NCBI RefSeq assembly: GCF_902859735.1
Contig: NZ_CADIJY010000003.1
Coordinates: 434,001 to 498,000, forward strand
Source of the DNA: Achromobacter aegrifaciens
GTDB taxonomy: Bacteria; Pseudomonadota; Gammaproteobacteria; Burkholderiales; Burkholderiaceae_B
Direction of reading: 5' to 3'
DNA length: 64,000 nucleotides
In this document: piece after piece, positions 55,896-64,000 of the stretch
Layout of the letters: every line of letters starts with the position of its first letter
Numbering within the stretch: position 1 is the first letter of the stretch
Translations under genes and position numbers: made by a program
The notes under the pieces: generated by a model
The model's input: only the letters and a program-made list of their open reading frames with translations
The model's database searches: none
Told to the model about the DNA's origin: nothing

Positions 55896-58172
55896 TTGAA
55901 GCCCCAAGATACGTATTCGCTGAATACGCTCACTACCTCCCTGGCCGCCGCGATAGCGGCCCCCGCGTTGTTCATCAGCCCGTACGCCGCCGCCCAATCC
56001 GCGGATTCGGGCGTGACGCAACTTGCGCCCGTGCGCGTGGAGGGTGAGGGGTCGTCGTACCAGACCTCCACGGCGCAGTCGCCGAAGTTCACGGCGCCTC
56101 TGCTGGACACCCCGCGCACGGTGCAGGTCGTGCCGAAGCAGGTGATCCAGGACCAGGCCGCGTCCACGCTGCAGGACGTCCTGCGCAACTCGCCCGGCAT
56201 CACGTTTGGCGCAGGCGAAGGCGGCCGCCCGGGCGGCGACCTGCCCATCATCCGTGGCCAGAACTCCGCCGGCAGCATCTTCCTGGACGGCATCCGCGAT
56301 TCCAGCACGCAGGTGCGTGACACCTTCAACCTGGAACAGGTCGAAGTCATCAAGGGGCCGGACTCGGTCTACTCCGGCCGCGGCGGCGCGGGCGGCAGCA
56401 TCAACATGGTCAGCAAGACGCCCAAGGCCACCGACTTCACGGAAGCCACGGCGCAGATCGGCACGGACAACAACTACCGCGCGACGATCGACAGCAACTG
56501 GCGCCTGGCCGACAAGGCCGCGTTCCGCTTGAACGTCATGGGCAACAAGGGCGATGCGCCGGGCCGCGACGACGCGGTGGACTTCGAGCGCTGGGGCGTG
56601 GCGCCCTCGCTGACCTTGGGCGTGGGCACGCCGACCCGCATCACGCTGAGCTACTACCACTACCAAGACGACAGCATGCCGGATTACTCCATCCCGTATG
56701 ACCCGAAAACGGGTCAGCCGGTGACGGAGACCATGGGCGTGAGCCGCAAGAGCTTCTATGGCCTGAAGGGCCGCGATTTCATGAAGACCCGCGACGACGT
56801 TGCGACGGTGGACTTCCAGCACGACTTCTCCGACAAGCTGCAGCTGCGCAACGTGACACGCTACGGCCGCGGCACGACCGACTTTGCTGCGACCAACCCC
56901 GACGACAGCAAGGGCAACATTCCGAATGGCCTGGTGTACCGGGCGCTCAAGTCGGGCTATTACGTCACCAAGAGCTTCGCCAACCAGACCAACCTGACGG
57001 GCGAGTTCGATACCGGCAGCCTGAAGCACTCGTTCGACCTGGGCTTCGAGTACAGCAATATCAAGCAAGACAAGGACGGCTACACCGAGTCGGGCGTTCC
57101 CGCCGGCACCAGCGGTTGCGTGACTGGCACGGCCAATGGCAAGAACACCTACGCCAACCCGGCGCTGTGCGCTTCGCTGTGGGATCCGGACCCGGGTACT
57201 TACTACCCTGGCCATCTGCAGCGCAACAACAATCCCGCGCGCTACAACACGGATACGGTCGCGCTCTACGGCTTCGACACGATCAAGTTCAACGAACAAT
57301 GGCAGGCCAGCCTGGGCTTGCGCTGGGACAACTACCGCACCAGCGGCAGCAACATCGCCAAGGGCCGGAACGACCCGGCAAGCACCCCGGCGTTCTACAG
57401 CACCAGCCGCGAGGACAATCTCTTCAACTACCAGATTGGCTTGGCCTACAAGCCGGCGCCCAACGGCACCATCTACGCGACGTATGGCACTTCGTCCACG
57501 CCGTCGGCCATCGCCTCCAGCGCGATCAGCGACGCCGTGTCGGTCTCGAACCAGTCGCTCGAGCCTGAGAAGAGCCGTACGGTGGAACTCGGCACGAAGT
57601 GGCAGGTGTTCGATGACCGCCTGACGCTGTCGGCGGCGGCCTTCCAGGACATCCGCAAGAACACCAGCGTGGCCGTTTCGGCCACCGAGACCGCACAGGT
57701 CGGCGAAGCCAAGGTGCGCGGCATCGAACTGGGCTTCTCGGGCAGCATCACGCCCAAGTGGAACGTGTTCGGCGGCTACACCTTCATGGACAGCGAAATG
57801 ACCAAGGGCGCCTACAACAGCGGCGCCGTGGGCCAGGACCTGCCCAATACCCCGCGCAATGCCTTCAGCCTGTGGACCACCTACAAGGTGTTGCCCAAGC
57901 TGACGGTCGGCGGCGGCGCCTACTACGTGGACAAGGTGTACGGCAATTCGGACGCGACCAAGAACGCCGACGGCTCGCCCAAGGCGCGCTGGGTGCCTTC
58001 CTACTGGCGCTTCGACGCCATGGCCGCGTATGAATTCAACGACCACATGTCGGCGCAGTTGAACGTGCTGAACATTTTCGACGAAACGTACTACACCAAG
58101 GCCTATGCGGCGCACTATGCGGCGCTGGGTACTGGCCGGGCTGCGCTGCTTTCGCTGCGCGTGCGGTACTGA
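55896..58172 (+). CDS. TonB-dependent siderophore receptor (catecholate type, Fiu/BfrD-like)
   Basis: This 758-residue outer-membrane receptor imports ferric siderophores using TonB. I place the start at TTG 55896, 7 bp after GGAGA; it gives a signal peptide ending in YAAAQS. The TonB box region (VTQLAPVRVEG) precedes a plug domain with LDTPRTVQVVPKQVIQDQ, LPIIRGQNSAGSIFLDG and EVIKGPDSVYSGRGGAGG. A 22-stranded barrel ends in the aromatic residue of LSLRVRY. A likely disulphide pair lies in an extracellular loop (SGCVTG and ALCAS). The plug wording resembles BfrD/Fiu catecholate receptors. Iron control is probable, but the Fur site is weak. Confidence 0.9.
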   Translation: MKPQDTYSLNTLTTSLAAAIAAPALFISPYAAAQSADSGVTQLAPVRVEGEGSSYQTSTAQSPKFTAPLLDTPRTVQVVPKQVIQDQAASTLQDVLRNSPGITFGAGEGGRPGGDLPIIRGQNSAGSIFLDGIRDSSTQVRDTFNLEQVEVIKGPDSVYSGRGGAGGSINMVSKTPKATDFTEATAQIGTDNNYRATIDSNWRLADKAAFRLNVMGNKGDAPGRDDAVDFERWGVAPSLTLGVGTPTRITLSYYHYQDDSMPDYSIPYDPKTGQPVTETMGVSRKSFYGLKGRDFMKTRDDVATVDFQHDFSDKLQLRNVTRYGRGTTDFAATNPDDSKGNIPNGLVYRALKSGYYVTKSFANQTNLTGEFDTGSLKHSFDLGFEYSNIKQDKDGYTESGVPAGTSGCVTGTANGKNTYANPALCASLWDPDPGTYYPGHLQRNNNPARYNTDTVALYGFDTIKFNEQWQASLGLRWDNYRTSGSNIAKGRNDPASTPAFYSTSREDNLFNYQIGLAYKPAPNGTIYATYGTSSTPSAIASSAISDAVSVSNQSLEPEKSRTVELGTKWQVFDDRLTLSAAAFQDIRKNTSVAVSATETAQVGEAKVRGIELGFSGSITPKWNVFGGYTFMDSEMTKGAYNSGAVGQDLPNTPRNAFSLWTTYKVLPKLTVGGGAYYVDKVYGNSDATKNADGSPKARWVPSYWRFDAMAAYEFNDHMSAQLNVLNIFDETYYTKAYAAHYAALGTGRAALLSLRVRY

Positions 58173-58187
58173 TACGCCGCTGCAATG

Positions 58188-58214
58188 AAAAAGCCACCGC
58201 GAGGTGGCTTTTTT
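58188..58214. terminator. Bidirectional intrinsic terminator
   Basis: AAAAAGCCACC pairs with GGTGGCTTTTT across a GCGA loop, with A-run and T-run flanks. It lies between the convergent receptor and serB genes and can serve both. Confidence 0.9.
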
Positions 58215-58260
58215 CATGCTTGGCCGCCGGCTGCGAGCACAGGCGCCGGGCGTGGCGCGA

Positions 58261-59118
58261 TCAGCTCTCGAACCAGTTCAGCACCCCGTCCAGCCCCGAC
58301 ACATTCAGCGCATAACGCGTCTGCTGACGCACCAGCGGCTTGGCGTGGTACGCGACGGGGAAGCCGGCGATGCCCAGCATCTTCAGATCATTGGCGCCGT
58401 CGCCCATGGCGATGATCTGCTCCTGGGAGGCGCCGTGCTCGCGGGCGAACTCGCGCAGGTGGGCTTCCTTGGCGTCGGCATCGAGGATGTCGCCCAAGAC
58501 CTTGCCGGTCAGCACGCCGTTGGCGATTTCCAGGGTGTTGGCGTGCGCGCTGTCGAGGTTCAGGCGCTGGCGCAGGCGTTCGGTGAAGAAAGTGAAGCCG
58601 CCAGAGACCAGCAGCACCTTGATGCCGGCCGCCTGGGCCGTGGTGATCAGGCGTTCGGCGCCGGGGTTCAGACGCAGCTTGTCCGCATAGACCTGTTCCA
58701 GCGCATCGGCCGGCACGCCTTCGAGCAGGGCGACGCGGCGGCGCAGGCTTTCGGAAAAGTCCTTGATCTCGCCGCGCATCGCGGCCTCGGTGATTTCGGA
58801 GACCTTGTCCTTCAAGCCCGCCACGCCGGCGATCTCGTCGATGCACTCGATGTTGATCAGCGTGGAGTCCATGTCCATGGCCAGCACCTTGCACCCGGAC
58901 AGCTTCAGGCCTGCGGGCAGGAAGGCGGTGTCGACGCCATGGCGTTCTGCCCAGCCCACGACGTCGGCGCGGGTCGAGTCGTCGTGCTGCACGTCGAGCA
59001 GGCGGGCGGCAGTGGCGCTGATGCGCGCGACGCCTTGCGCCTGGGCCAGGGCCGCCAACTGTTCAGCATGTTCCACGGTCAGGCCGGGGGATTGGACGAC
59101 AAGGTGATGGGTAGTCAT
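58261..59118 (-). CDS. serB: Phosphoserine phosphatase
   Basis: This 285-residue HAD-superfamily enzyme catalyses the last step of serine synthesis. The catalytic motif DMDSTLINIECIDEIAG (nucleophile is the first Asp), the SGGFTFFTERL motif and GDGANDLKML are intact. An N-terminal ACT-like region precedes the catalytic domain, as in many SerB proteins. It is 22 bp after mfd and probably co-transcribed with it. Confidence 0.95.
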   Translation of the reverse strand: MTTHHLVVQSPGLTVEHAEQLAALAQAQGVARISATAARLLDVQHDDSTRADVVGWAERHGVDTAFLPAGLKLSGCKVLAMDMDSTLINIECIDEIAGVAGLKDKVSEITEAAMRGEIKDFSESLRRRVALLEGVPADALEQVYADKLRLNPGAERLITTAQAAGIKVLLVSGGFTFFTERLRQRLNLDSAHANTLEIANGVLTGKVLGDILDADAKEAHLREFAREHGASQEQIIAMGDGANDLKMLGIAGFPVAYHAKPLVRQQTRYALNVSGLDGVLNWFES

Positions 59119-59140
59119 AGAAATCGGTGTGGTTTGACGG

Positions 59141-62100
59141 TTACTTCAAGGCGCGCAGCACGGCGCGCACGGCATCGGCGCGGGCAGGAATCTGCGCGGC
59201 CTTGATCTCAACCCGCAATTTATCCTGTCCCGCCAGTTTGATGTGGCGCTGGCGTTGCACCAGTTCGATGATCTTGCCGGGATCGACCGAGGTCTTGGGG
59301 CCGAACTGCAGCAGCGCCTGGGTTTCGCTGGCGTCGATCTTGACGATGCCCAGGGGCTGGGCGGCCAGGCGCAGGCGGTGCGTGGCGAGCAGCGTCTGCG
59401 CGGCCTCGGGCAGCTTGCCGAAACGGTCGATCAGTTCTTCCTGGATGTGGATCAGATCGTCTTCGTCCGCAGCGTGCGCCAGGCGCTTGTAGATGCCCAG
59501 GCGGGCATGGACGTCGGCGCAATAGTCGGACGGCAGCAGCGCCGGGGCGTGCAGATTGACTTCGCAGGCCAGGTTGAAGGGCGCGTCCAGGTCGGGCTCT
59601 TCACCGGCGCGCAGCGCGCGCACCGCTTCGTTGAGCATCTCGTTGTACATCGAGAAACCGACTTCCTGGATGTTGCCGGACTGCGAATCGCCCAGCACTT
59701 CGCCCGTGCCGCGGATCTCCAGATCGTGCATGGCCAGGTAGAAGCCCGAGCCCAGCTCTTCCATGGCCTGGATGGCTTCCAGGCGCTTCTTGGCGTTGTT
59801 GGTGATGGCGTCTTCACCGGGCGTCAGCAGGTAGGCGTAGGCCTGGTGATGCGAGCGCCCGACGCGGCCGCGCAGCTGGTGCAACTGGGCCAGCCCGAAG
59901 CGGTCGGCCCGGTGGATCACGATGGTGTTGGCGCTGGGCACGTCGATGCCGGTTTCGATGATGGTGGTGCACAACAGCACGTTGTAACGCTGCTGGTAGA
60001 AGCCCTTCATCACCTGTTCCAGCTCGCGCTCGGGCATCTGGCCGTGGGCCACGGCGATGCGGGCTTCGGGCACCAGTTCTTCCAGGCGGGCGCGGCGGTT
60101 GTGGATGGTCTCGACTTCGTTGTGCAGGAAGTAGCACTGGCCGCCGCGCTTGAGTTCGCGCAAGAGCGCTTCGCGCAGGGTGCTGCCGTCCTCGCGCCGC
60201 ACGAAGGTCTTGATGGCCAGGCGCTTTTGCGGCGCGGTGGCGATGACGGAGAAGTCGCGTATGCCTTCCAGCGACATGCCCAGCGTGCGCGGAATGGGCG
60301 TGGCGGTCAGCGTCAGCACGTCGACCTCGGCGCGCAGCGCCTTCAAAGCTTCCTTCTGGCGCACGCCGAAGCGGTGCTCTTCGTCGATGATGACCAGGCC
60401 AAGGCGCTTGAACTTCACGTCCTTGGACAGGATCTTGTGGGTGCCGATGACGATGTCCACGCGGCCGTCGTTGATGCCTTCGATGGCGGCGGAGACTTCC
60501 TTGGCCGAACGGAAGCGCGACAGCTCCACGACCTTCACAGGCCAGTCGGCGAAGCGGTCGGAGAAGGTCTGTGCATGCTGTTCGGCCAGCAGCGTGGTGG
60601 GGCAGAGCAGGGCGACCTGCTTGCCATTGGCCACGGCCAGGAAGGCGGCGCGCAGCGCGACCTCGGTCTTGCCGAAGCCCACGTCGCCGCAGACCAGACG
60701 GTCCATGGGGCGGCCGGAGGTCATGTCAGCGATGACGGCTTCGATGGCGGCGGCCTGGTCGGCCGTTTCCTCGAAGCCGAAGCCCTCGGCGAACGCCTGG
60801 TAGTCGTTGAGCGGCAGGTTGAAGGCGTAGCCTTCGCGTGCGGCGCGCTGGGCGTACAGGGCCAGCAGTTCGGCGGCAGTGTCGCGGACCTGCCGGGCGG
60901 CCTTGCGGCGCGCCTTGTCCCATTGGCCGGAGCCCAATTGATGCAACGGCGCGGCCTCCGGATCGGCGCCGCTGTAGCGGGCGATCACGTGCAGCTGCGA
61001 CACCGGCACGTAAAGCGTGCTGCCGTTGGCGTATTCCAGATGGAGGAACTCCATCCCGCCTTCGCCCATGTCCATGTTGACCAGGCCGTGGTAGCGGCCG
61101 ATGCCATGCTGCGCATGGACCACTGGGTCGCCCGCGCGCAGCTCGGACAGGTCGCGCACCATGGCTTCGACGTTGCTGGCGCGTTCCTGGTCGCGCTTGC
61201 CGCGGCGGCCGGTGGTGGCCAGGCCCGGGTACAGGTCGTTTTCGGTGAGGAAGGCCAGATTGGCCTGGGGCAGCCCGAAGCCGGTGGACAGCGGTGCGGC
61301 GACGATGCCGAAATGGGCGTCCGAAGCGAGGAAGGCTTCGATGGTGTCGGGCTGCGCGTCAGGCGTGACGCCGAACTCGTTGAGCATCTGCACCAGGGTC
61401 TCGCGCCGGCCGGCGGAGTCGGCGCACAGCAGCACGCGCGTCTGGCCGGCCTGCACCAGCGCGCGCAGCTTGGCGATGGGATCTTCAGAACGCCGCGCCA
61501 CGCTCACGTCGGGCGCCGCCCGGAAGTCCGGATGCGGCTGGCCGGCAGTCAGCGACAGCCGGCGGAAATCCTTCAGCCGTGCGTAGAGCGTCTCGTTGTC
61601 CAGGAACAGTTCGGAGGGCGGCAGCACCGGCCGTTCGCGGTCGCTCTTTAGGAAGCCGTAGCGGCTGGAGGTGTCCTGGTTGAAGCGCTGGATGGCGTCG
61701 TCGATGTCGCCCACGGTGACGGTGACCGTGCCTTCCGTCAGGTAGTCGAATAGCGTCGCCGTTTCCTCGAAGAAGAGCGGCAGGTAGTACTCGACGCCAG
61801 CGAACGGAATGCCGTTGCCGATGTCCTTGTAGGGCAGCGCGCGCGAGGGGTCGCCCTCGAAGACTTCACGGAAGCGCGCCCGGAAGCGGTTGCGCGCGTC
61901 TTCGTCCATAGGGAATTCGCGGCCGGGCAGCAGCTGCACTTCACGCACCGGGTACAGGCTGCGTTGCGTGTCCACGTCGAAGCTGCGGATGGTCTCGATC
62001 TCGTCGTCGAACAGGTCCAGGCGGTAGGGCACCACCGAGCCCATCGGGAACAGGTCGATCAGGCCGCCGCGCAGGCAGAATTCGCCGGGCGCCGTTACCT

Positions 62101-62623
62101 GGGTGACGTGGTTGTAGTTGGCCAGGGTCAGCTGGGCGCGCAGCGCGGCTTCGTTGAGCTTGTCCTTCTGCTTGAAGGAAAAGGTGTAGGCCGCCAGGAA
62201 AGAGGGCGGCGCCAGCCGGTACAACGCCGTGGTGACCGGCACCGTCAGCACGTCCACCGACTTGGTCATCAGCGAGTGCAGCGTGTGCAGGCGTTCCGAA
62301 ATCAGGTCCTGGTGCGGCGAGAAGGCGTCGTAGGGCAGCGTTTCCCAGTCGGGCAGCTGGCGCACACGCAGGTCCGGAGCGAACAGCTGGATTTCCTCGG
62401 CCAGGCGCTGGGCCTCGACCGGCTCAGCGGTCAGGATGACCAGCGCCGCCGAGGCCTGCCGCGCCAGGTCCGCCAGCAGCCAGGCGTCGCCGGACCCTGG
62501 AGGGCGCGGCTGCGCATAGCGCGCGCCGGCCTTCAGCGCGGACAGGGTGGGGGCCGTAGCGGGGACGGGAGGCGCGAAGGTGGCGGGGGCGGAGGGGGCT
62601 GGCATCAGGCTGGGAGCAGGCAT
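59141..62623 (-). CDS. mfd: Transcription-repair coupling factor
   Basis: This 1160-residue DNA translocase removes stalled RNA polymerase and recruits UvrA. An N-terminal UvrB-like region (LLADLARQASAALVIL, PYDAFSPHQDLISERL) is followed by the RNA polymerase-interacting domain (GDPVVHAQHGIGRYHG), then the RecG-like motor with Walker A CGDVGFGKTEVALRA near residue 642 and Walker B DEEHRFG near 745, and the TRG motif LEIRGTGEVLGDSQSG. The start may be ATG 62623 or the in-frame ATG 62605. A TATAAT lies just upstream of the first, so the later one fits transcription better. Confidence 0.95.
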   Translation of the reverse strand: MPAPSLMPAPSAPATFAPPVPATAPTLSALKAGARYAQPRPPGSGDAWLLADLARQASAALVILTAEPVEAQRLAEEIQLFAPDLRVRQLPDWETLPYDAFSPHQDLISERLHTLHSLMTKSVDVLTVPVTTALYRLAPPSFLAAYTFSFKQKDKLNEAALRAQLTLANYNHVTQVTAPGEFCLRGGLIDLFPMGSVVPYRLDLFDDEIETIRSFDVDTQRSLYPVREVQLLPGREFPMDEDARNRFRARFREVFEGDPSRALPYKDIGNGIPFAGVEYYLPLFFEETATLFDYLTEGTVTVTVGDIDDAIQRFNQDTSSRYGFLKSDRERPVLPPSELFLDNETLYARLKDFRRLSLTAGQPHPDFRAAPDVSVARRSEDPIAKLRALVQAGQTRVLLCADSAGRRETLVQMLNEFGVTPDAQPDTIEAFLASDAHFGIVAAPLSTGFGLPQANLAFLTENDLYPGLATTGRRGKRDQERASNVEAMVRDLSELRAGDPVVHAQHGIGRYHGLVNMDMGEGGMEFLHLEYANGSTLYVPVSQLHVIARYSGADPEAAPLHQLGSGQWDKARRKAARQVRDTAAELLALYAQRAAREGYAFNLPLNDYQAFAEGFGFEETADQAAAIEAVIADMTSGRPMDRLVCGDVGFGKTEVALRAAFLAVANGKQVALLCPTTLLAEQHAQTFSDRFADWPVKVVELSRFRSAKEVSAAIEGINDGRVDIVIGTHKILSKDVKFKRLGLVIIDEEHRFGVRQKEALKALRAEVDVLTLTATPIPRTLGMSLEGIRDFSVIATAPQKRLAIKTFVRREDGSTLREALLRELKRGGQCYFLHNEVETIHNRRARLEELVPEARIAVAHGQMPERELEQVMKGFYQQRYNVLLCTTIIETGIDVPSANTIVIHRADRFGLAQLHQLRGRVGRSHHQAYAYLLTPGEDAITNNAKKRLEAIQAMEELGSGFYLAMHDLEIRGTGEVLGDSQSGNIQEVGFSMYNEMLNEAVRALRAGEEPDLDAPFNLACEVNLHAPALLPSDYCADVHARLGIYKRLAHAADEDDLIHIQEELIDRFGKLPEAAQTLLATHRLRLAAQPLGIVKIDASETQALLQFGPKTSVDPGKIIELVQRQRHIKLAGQDKLRVEIKAAQIPARADAVRAVLRALK

Positions 62624-62633
62624 CAAGCGGAAG

Positions 62634-62641
62634 ATTATAAA
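62634..62641. promoter_or_regulatory. Overlapping divergent -10 elements of mfd and ispDF
   Basis: Within 8 bp, TATAAT reads leftward (62634-62639) and TATAAA reads rightward (62636-62641). The two start codons are only 29 bp apart, so the elements sit 11-18 bp from each ATG. This predicts very short or absent leaders. Confidence 0.5.
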
Positions 62642-62652
62642 ATCACCGCACC

Positions 62653-63336
62653 ATGTCTGCCTCCCTCATTGCAATCGTGCCCGCTGCGGGCGTAGGGGCC
62701 CGCGCCAGCCGGCCCGGGCATGAAACCGTGCCCAAGCAGTACCGTCCGCTGTCCGGACAGCCCATGCTGCGCCATGCGGTATGCGCGCTGCTGGCCGATG
62801 AACGCATCTCGCAGGTGCGGGTGGCCGTGACGCCTGGAGACGGCTGGGTCGATGCCGCGCTGGCCGGCCTGCCGCGCACGGTGTGGCGCGCCTGCGGCGG
62901 CGCGACCCGCGCGGATACCGTGGCGGGCGCGCTGGCCGACAGCGGCGTGGCCGACGATACCTGGGTGCTGGTGCATGACGCCGCGCGCCCCGGGCTGCCG
63001 GCAACGGCGCTGGGCCGCCTGATCGACGCCTGCCTGGCGGATCCCGTGGGCGGCCTGTTGGCGCTGCCCGTGGCCGACACCGTCAAGGCCGGCCACGAGC
63101 GTGTGGAGCGCACGCTGGACCGCAATGGCCTGTGGCTGGCGCAGACCCCGCAGATGTTCCGGGCCGGCGTGCTGCGCGATGCGCTGACGGCGGCCTCGGT
63201 GAGCGGCGCGGCCGTCACCGACGAGGCCTCGGCCATCGAGGCGGCTGGCTATGCGCCGCTGCTGGTGCCCGGCGCCATGCGCAATTTCAAGGTGACGTGG
63301 CCGGACGATTTTGAACTGATGGAAAAATGGCTATGA
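62653..63336 (+). CDS. ispD: 2-C-methyl-D-erythritol 4-phosphate cytidylyltransferase
   Basis: This 227-residue MEP-pathway enzyme transfers CMP from CTP to methylerythritol phosphate. The nucleotide loop [23 protein letters not shown] starts near the N-terminus; [11 protein letters not shown] and [12 protein letters not shown] are the later substrate motifs, and [13 protein letters not shown] is near the end. It is the first gene of an ispD-ispF operon and overlaps ispF by 4 nt. Confidence 0.95.
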   Translation: MSASLIAIVPAAGVGARASRPGHETVPKQYRPLSGQPMLRHAVCALLADERISQVRVAVTPGDGWVDAALAGLPRTVWRACGGATRADTVAGALADSGVADDTWVLVHDAARPGLPATALGRLIDACLADPVGGLLALPVADTVKAGHERVERTLDRNGLWLAQTPQMFRAGVLRDALTAASVSGAAVTDEASAIEAAGYAPLLVPGAMRNFKVTWPDDFELMEKWL

Positions 63337-63821
63337 GTATTCCTTTTCGCGTCGGCCAGGGTTTCGACGTGCACGCGCTGGTCGAGGGCCGCCCGCTGAT
63401 CATCGGCGGCGTCACGATTCCCCACACGCATGGCTTGCTGGGGCATTCGGACGCGGACGTGCTGCTGCACGCCATTACCGACGCGCTGCTGGGCGCCGCC
63501 GGCCTGGGCGACATCGGCCGCCACTTTCCGGATACCGACCCGGCCTTCAAGGGCGCCGACAGCCGCGTGCTGCTGCGCGAGGCCATGGCGCGCGTGCGCG
63601 CCGCGGGCTGGACGCCGGTGAACATCGATGCCACGCTGCACGCGCAGGCGCCCAAGATCGGTCCGCACGCGCCGGCCATGGTGAAGAACATCGCCGCGGA
63701 TACCGGGCTGGCCGAGACCGAGGTCAACATCAAGGCCAAGACCAACGAAGGCCTGGGGTACCTGGGCCGCAAGGAAGGCATCGCGGCGACGGTGGTGGCG
63801 CTATTGGGGCGGATTTCCTAG
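63333..63821 (+). CDS. ispF: 2-C-methyl-D-erythritol 2,4-cyclodiphosphate synthase
   Basis: This 162-residue trimeric zinc enzyme follows IspD and IspE in the MEP pathway. The metal ligands are visible in [12 protein letters not shown] and [15 protein letters not shown]. The later motifs [31 protein letters not shown] and [11 protein letters not shown] are intact. The ATG at 63333 is chosen for its ATGA overlap with ispD and standard length; an ATG 6 bp upstream is possible. Confidence 0.95.
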   Translation: MSIPFRVGQGFDVHALVEGRPLIIGGVTIPHTHGLLGHSDADVLLHAITDALLGAAGLGDIGRHFPDTDPAFKGADSRVLLREAMARVRAAGWTPVNIDATLHAQAPKIGPHAPAMVKNIAADTGLAETEVNIKAKTNEGLGYLGRKEGIAATVVALLGRIS

Positions 63822-63965
63822 CCCGCCGCGGGGCCCGCGGGCAAGGGGCTTTCGCATATTCTCCGCAATTCATTTGGTTTTGATACATCTTTAACAAATG
63901 AATAAGCGGGTCGGATTGATCTGGCATATTCTGCGCTACTTCATTTCGACTACTGAGACATTCGG
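63822..63965 (+). other. Intergenic region after ispF
   Basis: A GC palindromic patch (GCCCGC...GCGGGC, about 63822-63843) may help end the ispDF transcript but lacks T residues. The rest is AT-richer and may hold the promoter of the gene starting at 63966. Confidence 0.3.
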
Positions 63966-64000
63966 ATGCATTTACGTGGCATCGCCCTGGCTTCCATCTT
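63966..64000 (+). CDS. Start of an unidentified gene, partial
   Basis: An ATG at 63966 opens MHLRGIALASI, cut by the window edge. The basic-then-hydrophobic start is compatible with a signal peptide. Too little is present to name it. Confidence 0.3.
   Translation, partial: MHLRGIALASI

Noticed and set aside
55872-58217. 781-codon leftward frame opposite the TonB receptor
   Set aside because: Composition typical of antisense to a high-GC gene; the receptor frame has plug and barrel motifs.

Overview
The window is high-GC, gene-dense proteobacterial chromosome and most likely comes from an Achromobacter (Alcaligenaceae, Betaproteobacteria). The main reasons are an operon that reads as axyX-axyY-oprZ with a divergent axyZ-type TetR gene (the Achromobacter aminoglycoside efflux locus), a Bug/TctC-type binding protein, a classical betaproteobacterial porin, a DUF2818 gene directly after nuoN, and an unsplit nuoA-N operon. 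I see no rRNA, tRNA, CRISPR array, phage or insertion sequence.

Layout. 1-7.5 kb: a partial GntR regulator, a repeat-rich gene-free stretch, then a leftward catabolic or uptake cluster (TctC-type binding protein, two coupled CE4 deacetylase-like proteins, a C45 Ntn-hydrolase, a family 5 peptide-binding protein) divergent from an IclR regulator. 7.6-14.2 kb: a TriABC-like RND pump (adaptor, permease, outer-membrane factor, each overlapping by 4 nt) divergent from its TetR regulator. 14.2-16.7 kb: a VOC protein and a BCCT (betaine/choline-type) transporter. 16.8-23.3 kb: a MexHI-OpmD-like RND pump followed by a COG2345-type regulator with a Cys cluster. 23.3-29.9 kb: axyXY-oprZ with axyZ. 30-34.6 kb: a LysR regulator, an orphan family 5 binding protein and a gamma-glutamyltransferase. 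34.6-37.2 kb: diacylglycerol-kinase-like, metallophosphoesterase and PAP2 genes. 37.2-38.7 kb: a leftward TetR-thioesterase-Rossmann operon. 39.1-40.3 kb: a major porin with a palindrome-rich upstream region and a double-hairpin terminator. 40.5-55.6 kb: the complete 14-gene complex I operon plus DUF2818. 55.9-58.2 kb: a TonB-dependent siderophore receptor. 58.3-62.6 kb: mfd-serB, leftward. 62.7-63.8 kb: ispD-ispF, rightward, sharing a 29-bp divergent promoter region with mfd.

How the genes fit together. Three complete tripartite RND pumps lie within 22 kb, each with its own outer-membrane factor, so this is an efflux island. Two separate loci pair a family 5 periplasmic binding protein lacking its ABC permease with an N-terminal-nucleophile hydrolase (C45 or GGT), which suggests capture and intracellular hydrolysis of small amides or peptides. 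The right half is core metabolism: NADH oxidation, serine synthesis, transcription-coupled repair and the MEP isoprenoid pathway. The least conventional signals are an intrinsic terminator inside the leader of axyZ, a degenerate CE4 protein coupled to an intact-looking partner, a long palindromic element near 0.8 kb, a structured leader before the second binding protein, and a very compact bidirectional promoter between mfd and ispD. I found no clearly new multi-gene system; the 1-7.5 kb cluster is the best candidate for an uncharacterised pathway. All family assignments were made by reading motifs, with no database search.
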